From Eriocheir sinensis (Eukaryota; Arthropoda; Malacostraca; Decapoda; Varunidae), in assembly GCF_024679095.1 (NCBI RefSeq), contig NC_066531.1:6108616-6172615 (forward strand): DNA of 64,000 nucleotides, in the 5' to 3' direction. Position numbers and translations under genes: made by a program. This document shows, piece after piece, positions 35,445-46,540 of this stretch. Each line of letters opens with the position of its first letter. The first letter of the stretch is position 1. Under the pieces are notes generated by a model. The model was not told the origin of the DNA and did no database searches. It was given only the letters and a program-made list of their open reading frames with translations.

Positions 35445-36270
35445 TGGCAAATGCAATAGTTTATGACAGCACCACTGTATGTTTATTCAGGAAATGATGA
35501 TAAATAAACAGCGTTATAAAGATATCAGGAAGAAAGCTTTCCTTCAACTCATAAAATTTGCTATAGTTTACTTATTTTCTCTTTCCTGATATCGAAGGAA
35601 CACATTCATTGCCGAGGTCTAAAGGTACCAGCAATTATCTGTCATACATGAGACAAGATATAACCAGATAAAACATAGAAGCATATGCCATTATACACTG
35701 CCTCAACACCCCGGTGAGTGAAGGGGCCGCCAATAATCAGCGCTCTCCTTACCCCAATCCTCACCTCCTACACATGTATAAGTGCTGCCTCCTTTGCTCC
35801 CCTCTTCCCGGCAGTGACACATGCTCATAAATAATTCAGTAATCCACTTATGTATCATCTAACTATAATTTGATGATTGCATTCGTTCGAGCATTCTTTT
35901 ATGAAACGCAATCGTTTATAACAGCATTCCTTTAATGTTACACGAAATGATAATGAAATAAACATTTATAAAGATATCGCAAAGAAAATTCCGCTTCCAA
36001 TACTAAAACACTATTATTGCTTGTGTGGTTTTCTGGTATCAGAAGCTACCATTCACTGCTGAGTGCAACAGTACCAACAAAAATGGTCTGTTAATAACTG
36101 TGGACAAGATATAACCCAGATAAAACATGAACATGTACCACGCGAGCATTCATTTTATGCAGCCTTTCAACACAGGGTGAGCAGGAAATCGTAATACGAT
36201 CAGCCTCGTTACAAGTAAGGCTCAGCTCCACAGCTCAGGATTCAGTGAACGGCACTTTGAATCACCGTCA
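35445..36270 (-). repeat. Foldback-like element, right arm
   Basis: Inverted partner of 33955-34790. Marker sequences in reverse complement: 'gataaataaacagcgttata' (35500), 'acaagatataaccagataaa' (35652), 'ataatttgatgattgcattc' (35868), 'acaagatataacccagataa' (36105). No open frame of interest. Confidence 0.85.
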
Positions 36271-36501
36271 CTGTTAGTTAAGGTCTAATTCCACTTCTGA
36301 TCGCCTTTCTGTTGTCTATGTAACTGAAGAAAGATTTCGAGTATTTTGCAGTTGACTGAAATATTTTCTTCATATCTACGATTTGCTATGATCGCCGCTC
36401 AATCTCATGTTCCGTACATTTTTTCCTTTGATGAATAAAATATACCATAGTACATACTATATATTTCTTTTTTTTACTTCATTGAACTTTTCTATTTTAT
36501 C

Positions 36502-36601
36502 AATCTCTCTCTCTCTCTCTCTCTTCAATGTAGCCAAGATCAATACTGTGATTTCAATAATAATAATAATAATATATAATTATTTTTTTATTATTATTTT
36601 A

Positions 36602-36682
<81 letters not shown>

Positions 36683-36690
36683 ATTATTAT
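36502..36690. repeat. (CT)n, (AAT)n, (ATT)n and (TTG)n microsatellites
   Basis: Successive simple repeats: CT at about 36504-36523, AAT at 36559-36574, ATT at 36598-36650, then TTG at about 36650-36680. Long Ile/Val- or Asn-rich frames here are artefacts of the repeats. Confidence 0.95.
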
Positions 36691-36879
36691 AATTATCTCC
36701 TCGTTGAAATTTCCACGTGGTTTCTTCGCTGAGCCTGAGACGCCAGAGCTTAAGCTTTACCACGGGAGCCGCTATTAACATTTGCAGTTGATGTGTTTTG
36801 TTTTAATATGTTGGACAGTTTGAATAATGTTTCACTCTTCCTGTCATGACTTTCCTATATTAGTAATCTTTAGTTTTTG

Positions 36880-37150
36880 CTCAAACGCTGGAGAATGTTC
36901 CTCCCCTTCCCCTTCACTCCCCCATATCCCTGCAGCTGCACCACCCTTCCTTCCGTCCTTCCTTTCCACTCCCAACTTCCTCCTCTCTCACATGACGCTG
37001 ATCTCCTCCCCTTGCCTGCCCCCACCCTCTTCCCTCGGAAAGTTGCATTCCCTTCCCTCCCCCTCCTCCCCTTCCCGTCCTCTATTCCCCTGGCCCCCTT
37101 TCCTCCTTCCTTATTTGTCTCCCTCCCTTCCCTACTCCTTTTTTTTTAAT
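36880..37150. repeat. Pyrimidine-rich tract
   Basis: About 270 bases dominated by C and T ('ccttcccctccccctcctcc' type). Open frames in it are Ser/Pro/Leu-rich by composition and are not called as genes. Confidence 0.8.
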
Positions 37151-37224
37151 CTTACAAGTGATTAGTTAGTCAATTGATAGCCAGAATAGTCATTGAAGTA
37201 TTTTTGTTTTAATAGACTAGTGAC

Positions 37225-37331
37225 TACCGCTACTGCAGTACCGCACTACCGCAATATCGCTACTCCGAAAAAAGTACCGCACTACCGCAACCGCACTACT
37301 GATTTTTCAGCACCGCGCCCACCTCTGATCA
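37225..37331 (-). mobile_element. hAT-like transposon end
   Basis: The minus strand begins CAGAGGTGGGCGCGGTGCTG at 37331, resembling the CAGRGGTGGG terminal sequence of many hAT elements. It continues with repeated 'gcggtagtgcggtac' motifs. The other terminus was not found. Confidence 0.4.
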
Positions 37332-37379
37332 TAGCTGTCGTAAATCATACATTAACTCGGCTGACCGTGTTGAATTCAA

Positions 37380-38110
37380 CACAAAATCCACATCAGAGTA
37401 TGCAGTACTGAGAGAGCTGCATGAAGATTCTTTTTCTATTCTCTCTGAATATATCAAGTCTTCTGTAATTGAAAACCAAAGACCTGAATTTATGGTATCA
37501 ATTCACTCTAGGTATTTGTCAGTTGTTCAGGAAAAGGGCACAACTTCCACATATTCTTGTCAAAAGCTTGGAGGAAAAATATTGCATTACTTTAAGGGTC
37601 AGCTACAGATGTCTAATTCAAGTAAGAAATAAGGAAATGTTTTGCATAATAGTGCTCTACAATCTGAAGTGGCTTTGGAACATGCTCAAAATTATGCTGC
37701 TTCTCCTGAACATAAAGTGACTGAAGCAGCTATATATTTGAGAACAGTTATAATGCAGGAAAAAAATAAATGCAAAGATCTTCCATATCCTTTGACACCT
37801 GAAGCAATTAGTAAAGACCAGGTAACAGCACCTGGATATCTTGCTTCATTTTTTTCAAGTTCTGTATACAGGTTTATCAATAACAAAAGAATCAAATGAC
37901 CATGTTCAGAGGTATGTGGGATCTAAAGCTGCAGACGTAATATTTGCAACTACCCGAGGAATGACTAAAAGCGGTAAACATCTGACACTAGTCATCTGTA
38001 GCTGACCCTTAAAGTGATGCAATATTTTTTTCTCAATGTTTTCGACTCTTTTATTCCTTCTCCTCAAAACTGGATGTAACTGTGGCCATAGTTTTGATTG
38101 CTTTCTTAGA
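37380..38110 (+). pseudogene. Degenerate repeated ORF, unknown transposon family
   Basis: The plus strand reads VSIHSRYLSVVQEKG-like sequence, then LGGKILHYFKGQLQM (37568-37612), then SALQSEVALEHAQNYAASPE and LPYPLTPEAISKDQVTAPGY (37645-37850). This looks like a conserved repeated element, but I cannot name the family. A short inverted copy of the HYFKGQLQM part sits at 37994-38037 on the minus strand. Stops and frameshifts are present. Confidence 0.5.
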
Positions 38111-39457
38111 CCCATCAAGTAAATAATCAGTGCAAGGGCGTAATGAAAAAAAAAAAAAGAAAAAAAAGGCCCGCTACTTACTGCTCAAAAACAGAGGTTA
38201 AAGGAGTGTTAGAAATCAGAGGTCAATTTCGGGAGGAGAGATGTCCTGATACCCTCCTCTTGAAAGAGTTCAAGTCATAGGCAGGAGGAAATACAGATGA
38301 AGGAAGATTGTTCCACAGTTTACCAGCGTGAGGGATGAAAGAGTGAAGATGCTGGTTAACTCTTGCATAAGGGGTTTGGACAGTATAGGGATGAGCATGA
38401 GTAGCAAGTCTTGTGCAGCGGGGCCGCGGGAGGGGGGGAGGTATGCAGTTAGCAAGTTCAGAAGAGCAGTCAGCATGAAACTATCGATAGAAGATAGAAA
38501 GAGAGGCAACATGGCGGCGGAATTTGAGAGGTAGAAGACTATCAGTATGAGGAGGAGAGCTGATGAGACGAAGAGCCTTAGCCTCCACTCTGTTCAGAAG
38601 AGCTGTGAGAGTGGAGCCCCCCCACACATGAGATGCATACTCCATACGAGGGCGGACAAGGCCCCTGAAAATGGACAGCAACTTTGCGGGGGAGAAGAAC
38701 TGGCGGAGACGGTACAGAACGCCCAGCCTCGAGGAAGCTGATTTAGTAAGAGATGAGATATGAAGTTTCCAGTTGAGATTTTAGTCCAGTAAATCTAGCA
38801 TAAAATTGTGCCCAACCTAAAACAAATTGCAATAGATTGTTTCTCACTTCTGAGTGACTTGACTAGTCCTCAGGTACATCATATTAAAAATCCCCATGAA
38901 TCCATGTAGTGGAAGGGGGTCAACGGCGGCCATTTTGGAATTTCTTAAAAGTCATATATCTGGTAAAATAAGTTTTATCAGGAAACACAACTCAATAAAA
39001 ATTGTTCAGAATTGATTGTTTTATAGCAATGGCAGGTTATTTTACAAAATAAATATATAGGAAAAAAATAATAAAATATTAAATTTTGATTGCTGATTTT
39101 ATTTTCAAAGACATATTCCTCAGAACTAGTGGCATCCATGACAAAATGCATCGAAGTAAAAATTGTAGAACAAACTTTCCTCTTTTGAAATATATATACA
39201 AGTTGATGCATATTTTAAAAATTGACAAAGTTATGAGGGAAAATATACAGAAAGCCAAGATTGTTGCTTGCTTCTTACTGGTGCATCCCAGTCAGCTGAT
39301 CGCCTGACTCGCTCAGTACAGAGCATGAAGAATGTGGAAGGTGGCAACACGTGATATTCCCATATCATCACTTTTCTTGTAAGTATGTTGCTACCTACGT
39401 CATTAATGGCTTTTATAATATTACAAGTGCTAAGTTAACATACTGGCAAAGTGATGA

Positions 39458-39460
<3 letters not shown>

Positions 39461-39529
<69 letters not shown>

Positions 39530-39579
39530 CAGTTGTAGTAGTATTGTTGCTGTTGTTTTGTTGTTGCTGCTGCTGTTGT

Positions 39580-39621
<42 letters not shown>

Positions 39622-39625
39622 AGCA
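39461..39625. repeat. (ATT)n / (AGT)n microsatellites in the foldback centre
   Basis: ATT run at 39461-39490, AGT run to about 39530, then a mixed stretch and a second AGT run at 39583-39620. Confidence 0.95.
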
Positions 39626-39815
39626 CAGAAAATGTTAAAAGAATTAATGACAAATATTAGGTTAGTCTAATAAATTTACAGTGTAGCCTATTGTATACAG
39701 GTTGTGACACGAGTTGCAAATACTTTTAGAGGTGAAAGCACGTGTTATTTTAAGTTGGAGATGCTCTATGATCATATGCTATTAATTTTGAACACCATAG
39801 CTTAGGAGAGTTATA

Positions 39816-39816
<1 letters not shown>

Positions 39817-39854
<38 letters not shown>

Positions 39855-39870
39855 GTTATTATTATTATTT
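39817..39870. repeat. (ATT)n microsatellite
   Basis: About 16 ATT units with one G interruption, inside the foldback element. Confidence 0.93.
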
Positions 39871-39964
39871 TGTTCTTGATGAGGATGATGAATACCCTGA
39901 ATATTAATTGTGTAAGTATACCCTGCAGGAAAGTTTCATGAATATCAAATGGGTGGATCAATAA

Positions 39965-40800
39965 GAAATTACTGTATTAGGAATTAAATTATAATACTTG
40001 TAAAAAAAAACATGTTATGTTTCTTTTTACGATTTGGTTATTGAAAGGAAAACAAAAAACATTCTATAGCTGGACACTATCTATTACTAAGTATTTAGAA
40101 ACCTCTTGTAATATGTTTTAAGGTTTAACTGGAGGTACTATATATGTTTTTTTATTATTTATTGGTGGCTTTCTGTCTATTGTATCTCATATCTTTGTTA
40201 ATGTTCAAAATATGGATAAACTTGAATATTTCAAAAGAGGAAAGCTTGTTCTGCAACTTATATTTTGATGCGTTTTGTCATACATGCCCCTAGTTCTGCA
40301 GAAAAAGTCTTTGAAAATTAGCACATTTATTCAATTTCAATAGTTTATTATTTTTTCATATGGGTTTAGGAGAACAGACAACATTAATAATAAATTACTA
40401 CATCAGAAATTAAGTTTCATTATTTGTAAGATGAAAAAAAAACTTTTTTGTGCAATTTGGTTTCTGAAATGAAGGGAAAAAAAACTTTTCATAGCATGAC
40501 ACTAATTATTACTAAGTGTTGAGAAACATTATAATGTAATAAATTTTAAGGTTTGACTGGAGGTATTTATTATTATTTTTTTAAGGATGGCTTTTTGTAT
40601 ATTTTCCCTCATAACTTTGTCAATTTTTAAAATATGCATAAACTTGTATATATATTTCAAAAGAGGAAAGTTTGTTCTACAATTTTTACTTCGATGCATT
40701 TTGTCATGGATGCCACTAGTTCTGAGGAATATGTCTTTGAAAATAAAATCAGCAATCAAAATTTAATATTTTATTATTTTTTCCTATATATTTATTTATC
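39965..40800. repeat. Direct duplication of ~430 bp inside the foldback element
   Basis: 39965-40370 and 40390-40800 are diverged direct copies. Paired blocks: 'agaaattactgtattaggaa' with 'aataaattactacatcagaa', 'ttactaagtatttagaaacc' with 'ttactaagtgttgagaaaca', and 'aaggtttaactggaggta' with 'aaggtttgactggaggta'. The second copy runs into the right terminal inverted repeat. Confidence 0.8.
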
Positions 40801-43571
40801 TTTGTAAAATAACCTGCCATTGCTATAAAACAATCAATTCTGAACAATTTTTATTGAGTTGTGTTTCCTGATAAAACTATTATTTTACCAGATATATGAC
40901 TTTAAGAAAATTCCAAAATGGTTGCCGTTGACCCCCTTCCACCACATGGATTCATGGGGATTTTTAGTATGATGTACCTGAGGACTAGTCAAGTCACTCA
41001 GAAGTGAGAAACAATCTATTGCAATTTGTTTTAGGTTGAACCCTAGATTTACTGGACTATTTTGAGTTAAGGATAGACCGAGGATGTTTAGTGTTGAGGA
41101 AGATGATAGCTGGGTGTTATCAAAGAATAGGGGATAGTTGTTTGGAAGATTGTGTCGAGTGGATAGGTGGATAAACTGTGTTTTGAGGCGTTGAAGAACA
41201 CAAGGTTCCTCTTGCCCCAATCGGAAATAATAGTAAGGTCTGAGGCTAAGCGTTCTGCAACCTCCAGCCTTGAGTCGTTAAGTTCCTGTAGGGTGGGTCT
41301 TCTATTAAAGGAAGTTGAGTAATTAAGAGTGGAATCATCTGCGTAGGAATGGACAGGACAGTTCGTTTTGGAAAGAAGATCATCAATGAGCAACAGAAAG
41401 AGAGTGGGAGATAGGACAGAACCCTGTGGGACACCACTGTTAATAGGTTTAGGGGAAGAACAGTGACCGTCTACCACAGCAGAAATAGAACGGTCAGAAA
41501 GGAAACTGGAGATAAATGTATAGAGAAGGATAGAAACCGTAGGAGGGTAGTTTGGAAAGCAAAGATTTGTTCCAGACCCCATCAAAAGCTTTTGATATGT
41601 CCAGCGCAATAGCAAAGGTTTCACCGAAACGGCTAAGAGAGGATGACCAAGAGTTAGTTAAGAAGGCTGAGATCCCCAGTAGAACGCCCTTTCGGAACCC
41701 ACCCATACTGGCGATCAGATAGAAGGTCAGTAGTGGAAAGGTGCTTTTGAATCTTCCGGTTAAGGATTGATTCAAAAGCTTTAGATAGACAAGAAAGCAA
41801 AGCTATAGGACAGTAGTTTGAGGGATTGGAACGGTCACCCTTCTTAGGCACAGGCTGTATGAAGGCATACTTCCAACAGGAAGGAAAGGTAGATGTTGAC
41901 AGGCAGAGGCGAAAGAGTTTGACCAGGCAGGGTGACAGCGCGGAGGCACAGTTTTTAAGGTCAATAGGAGGCACTCCATCAGGTCCATAACCCTTCTGAG
42001 GATTGAGGCCAGAGAGGGCATAGAAAACATCATTTTTAAGAATCTTTATAACAGGCATAAAGGAGTCAGAGGGGTGATGAGTAGGAGGAATATGCCCAGA
42101 ATCGTCCAGAGTGGAGTTTTTAGAAAAAGTTTGAGAGAAGAGTTCAGCCTTAGAGATAGATGAGACGGCAGTGTTGCCCTCAGGACTAAGGATTGGAGGG
42201 AAAGATGAAGAAGTGAAGTTGGAGGAGGTGTTTTAGGCTAGATGCCAGAAGTCACGGGAAAAGTTAGAGAAAGCAAGGTTTTGGCATTTTCTATTAATGA
42301 AAGAGTGTTTGGTTAGTCGGAGAATAGATTTGGCACGATTCCGGGCAGAAATGTAACGTTCATAATTAGCATTAGTTTGAAGGCTCTGGTACCTTTTGTG
42401 AGCTGTCTCTCTATCACTGACAGCACGAGAACAAGCGTGATTAAACCAAGGCTTTTTAGTGTGAGTAGAGAAAGAACGAGGAATGTATGCCTCCATTCCA
42501 GAGACAATCACCTTTGTGATGCGCTGAGCGCACACAGAGAGGTCTCTATCCTGAAGCAGTAATCATTCCACGGAATGGGAAAGTACATCCTCAGGTCGTC
42601 CCACCGAGCTGAAGCAAAATGCCAGAAGTATCGCCTCTTCAGTGGGTCCAGAGGATGTACAGGAGCGAAAGGACAGGATACAGAAATAAGGTTGTGATCG
42701 GAGGAGCCCAACGGAGAGAGCAGTTTGACAGAATAACCAGAAGGGTTAGAGGTAAGGTATGTTGGGCCGGTCTCCAAGACGGTCGGGAATACGTGTAGGG
42801 TGTTGAACCAACTGCTCTAGGTCGTTGAGGAGGGCAAAGTCGTAGGCTTGTTCACCAGGCTGGTCAGTGAAAGAGGATGAAAGCCAAAGCTGGTGGTGAA
42901 CATTGAAATCTCCCAAGATGGAGATTTCAGTGAAGGGAGAGTGGGTCAAGATGTGCTCCACTTTAGAGTTCAAGTAGTCAAAGAATTTAACATAGTTAGT
43001 AGAGTTGGGTGAGAGATAAACAGCACAGATGTATTTAGTAATAGTATGACAACGAAGTCTTAGCCAGAGGTGGAAAATTCAGAAGAGTCAAGGTCGTGGA
43101 CACGTGAACAAGTGATGCCGTTGCGAACGTAGACGCAACATCCAACTTTGGATTGAAATTTAGGATAGAGATAGTAGGAGGGAACAGAGTAGAGATTGCT
43201 GTCAGTAGCCTCAGAAACTGTGTTTCGGTGAGGAACTGAAGGTGAGGTTTAGAGGAGGAGAGATAACACAAAGGAACACAAAGAAAGAACAAACAACAGC
43301 AGACCTGCTGGTCCTTACGAGGTTGTTTGTGACAAGCTACACTAACTATCTAATCAAAGGTGGAAGATGAAGAACAGCAAAGGCGAATGCTCCTCCCCCC
43401 CCCCCCCCTATCCCTCCAGCCAAAGCTGGCAGGAAAGGAAAAAGAACCATGCAGCATGGAAAAACTGCATGGAATTTATGTAGGAAAGAGGAAAGAACTA
43501 CCATTACTGCTACCACTAACCGGGCGATAAAAGCGGACAAGGACACCAGTATTCGAAAGAACTTAACGTTA

Positions 43572-46400
43572 TTACGACAATGAGTAATATCTTAGTTGCT
43601 GGTTGGATTCAAAACACTTGTCTAATCTATTCTTGAAGGCCGTAATTGTTGTACTATCAACGACATCACAAGGTAGAGAGTTCCAAACATTAACAACTCG
43701 ATTGAAGAAGAAGTGTTTAGCTTCGTGCGACGATAATCTTTTACCACTTATCTTCAAATTGTGATTTTTTCTTGTTCTATTTGATCGATCAATTGTAAAG
43801 TAATCTTCCGCATTAATATCACTGAATCCTTTGAACATTTTAAACACTTCTATTAGATCGCCTCGCATTCTTCGTTTTGATAGGCTGTATGAATTTACTT
43901 CTTTAAGCCTTTGTTCATATGACAAATTTCTCAACCTAGGAATCATCTTTGTTACTCTTCTATGTCTTTTCTGTAGTAGGGAGACCAAAACTGTACACAG
44001 TACTCTAGACGGGGTCGAACCAACGAATTATACAGTTTTAATATTACTTTTTCCGATTTATTATTAAAGACTCGTCCGATGAAGCCAACCAATATGTTTG
44101 CAGTTTTAACTACCTCTGAACAATGCTGACCGGGCTTTAAATCGCTTGATATAGTGATTCCAAGATCCTTTTCTTTACTGCAGAAAGTTGTTGGCCATTC
44201 ATTACGTACCGAACGCGATTGTTATTTTTTCCGATATCCAACACTTTACATTTGTCAACGTTAAATTTCATTTGCCATTGATTGGCCCAACGTGCAAGTC
44301 GATCTAGATCTGATTGTAAAGCTTCTTCGTCGAGTGTCGCAGTTCCTTTACTAGCAATTTTTGTGTCATCAGCAAATTTTGATACTTGCAAGTGAGCCCA
44401 TCATCGATATCATTAACATAAATTAAGAAGAGCATGGGCCAAGCACTGATCCTTGAGGTACGCCGCTTTTGACATCGAACCAATTAGATGTAACACCGTT
44501 TAGAACTACTCTCTGTGTCCGCTCAGAGAGCCAGTCCGCAAGCCAATTGTGAACGCGACCCGAGATATCGTGCGCCAGTAGTTTGCTGAGCAATCGTTGG
44601 TGGGGGACCTTATCAAATGCCTTTTGAAAATCCAGATATATGATATCTACTGATCTGCTTTCATCGAACACCTCAAAATATAGTGAAAAAATCATGGAAG
44701 TTAGTCAAACACGAACATTTACTACGGAAGCCATGTTGCGAATTATTTATCATATTATTTTCTTCGAAGAATTTCATCATATTGTCGCGAATGATAGTCT
44801 CCATTAACTTACAAACAATCGATGTCAGGCTAATTGGTCGATAGTTTCCTGGATGAGACTTGTCCCTCTTTTTGAAAATTGGTGCTACATTTGCAAGTTT
44901 CCAATCCGACGGAACTTTTCCAGCTGTTAAAGATTTATTGAATGTGATGGAGAGCGTTTGACAAATTTGATGTTTGATTTCTTTTAAGACCCTAGGGGTA
45001 ATTTTGTCTGGACCAGGAGCTTTGCTTACTCTAATATTTTCAATTGTGCGCAAATGTCACTTTCTACGATGAGCACGCCACTTAACATCTTTTCGGCCCT
45101 TCTAACCTCCGGCGGTTGAGGTGATAAACAATCTTCGTCGGTAAATACGGATGCGAAAAAGTTATTTAGGATTGTAGCCATTTCATTTTCATCGTTCGTG
45201 TGGTTACCATTATCATTAGCAAGCGGTCCGATACCAGAAGTGAGTGACTTTTTATTATTTACATAGCTAAAAATTCTTTAGGATTATATTTACTTGTTTC
45301 CGCTTATATTTACTTGTTTCCGCTATATATTCTTCAATATTTTTCTTGCTTCGTTTTATTAATTTCTTGGTTTCGCGGCGAATTCTGTCCAACTCTAGTT
45401 TGTCAGCCTCACTCTGAGTTGATATGTATCTACTGTATACGCATTTTTTAAGAGATAGGCTATTTTGAATTTCGTTATTCCACCATTTGGGTTTCTTCTT
45501 AGAAGCTGAACGTCTGTTACGATAGGGTACGCATATGCTTATGGCATTGTTCAATATTGTGAAGGCCCCCAAGATTTATCAATATCTGTTTCCGCCGTGA
45601 TTTCAGTCCAGTCAGAATTATTTAGAATTGATCGGAGTCTTACGAAATTCGCTCTCTGATAATCAGGCACCTTTTCTTTACTAGGAGTTACTTTACTTTC
45701 TTTCATATTGATGCTGAATGTGATTGTTCGGTGATCGCTAGAACTAAAAAATGGACCAACATTTACTTCGTTAACTAGATCAGCTGTCATTGAAAAGATA
45801 AGGTCAAGTATATTATTTTCCCGAGTCGGTTCTTGAACGTGTTGATGCAAATCACTTTCTAGTAAACTTGTGTACAGTTCAACGGTTCACCCCATCTTTT
45901 ACTGGCAAGTTAAAGTCCCCAACAATTACTGCCTCGCAACTGCTACTTGTTTCTAATAATAATTCACTTAATGCGTTGTCGATATCAAGAGTCTGCCTTG
46001 GCGGTCTGTAGATAAGTCCAATTACTATTTTACGAGATTTATTATAAAATTCAATGAAGACCGTGTCTACATTGGTTATACTATCTGTTTTCACGGATAC
46101 TGGATGGAGAGAGTTGTGGATATAAAAGATAACGCCTCCACCCTGCCTGTTCTCTCTTGCATTGACTAAAAATGGTATAACCCGGTAATCTATATTCCGC
46201 AATGAAATCTCTATTTGCCGTGTCTATCCAAGATTCTGTGCCCCGATGATGTGATAATGATTTGTAGCTGCGAGGACTTCTAAGTCTTCAAATTTGTTAC
46301 GTAGGCTACGAGCGTTTACATAGCAAGCTTTAATGTGATTCGAGTCGGGAGTTTTGCGGGTTGAGGGCACCCTCACGGTGGAGCTGCTGGTGTTCTCGCC
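43572..46400 (-). pseudogene. CR1 ORF2: endonuclease and reverse transcriptase, frameshifted
   Basis: APE-type endonuclease pieces at 46202-45850 (NRQGGGVIFYIHNSL, LIYRPPRQTLD, AVIVGDFNLP) and at 45850-45550 (EPTRENNILDLIFS, SSDHRTITFSI). Reverse transcriptase at 45053-44673 (KAPGPDKITPRVLKEI, NYRPISLTSIVCKLME) and 44695-44423 (IIYLDFQKAFDKVPHQRL, SGVPQGSVLGP). The catalytic box FADDTKIASK is near 44385. C-terminal domain at 43988-43572 (RRVTKMIPRLRNLSYEQRL, VVNVWNSLPCDVV). The domain order is normal for CR1 and the whole is broken across at least five frames. Confidence 0.85.
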
Positions 46401-46540
46401 TCCGCGTTTTTTGGCTTTTGAAGAGCCACTTGGTCACAGAGCAGCCTCCCAAAACGAGCTGCTCCAACAGGGTTTAAGTGGATGCCATCAGTAAGGAACA
46501 AGTCTTAATCGTAGTAAAAACTGTTCCACAAGTAAGCGAA

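Larger units (their letters stand above)
38783..41058. mobile_element. Non-autonomous foldback element with 475 bp TIRs
   Basis: Ends AGTCCAGTAAATCTAG and its exact reverse complement, flanked by the 5-base direct repeat ATTTT (38778-38782 and 41059-41063). The host LINE without insertion reads 'gagattttgagttaag' in the homologous copies near 52990-53020 and, reverse-complemented, near 57205-57220. The inverted repeats extend about 475 bases each (38783-39257 and about 40585-41058). The centre holds ATT/AGT microsatellites and a ~430-base direct duplication. No transposase frame. Superfamily unassigned. Confidence 0.88.
38110..43266 (-). mobile_element. Jockey/I-like LINE (copy A), split by a foldback insertion
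   Basis: Non-LTR retrotransposon ORF2 in pieces, 5' truncated at 43266. Endonuclease: LTETQ near 43220, [15 protein letters not shown] near 42910, SSDHNLISV near 42690. RT: VPKKGDRSNPSNYCPIALLS near 41830, [16 protein letters not shown] near 41590, [14 protein letters not shown] near 41430, [11 protein letters not shown] near 41340. C-terminus: [15 protein letters not shown] near 38640, then a tail with an A/T-rich end near 38110. The two halves are separated by the 2.28 kb element at 38783-41058. Stops and frameshifts make it inactive. Clade assignment within the Jockey/I group is not resolved. Confidence 0.85.

Noticed and set aside
36827..37165. Long Ser/Pro/Leu-rich open frame
   Set aside because: It coincides with a C/T-rich tract; the open frame follows from the lack of A-containing stop codons, not from coding.
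38328..38741. Plus-strand open frames opposite LINE copy A
   Set aside because: They are antisense shadows of the LINE C-terminus; the same shadows appear opposite copies B and D.
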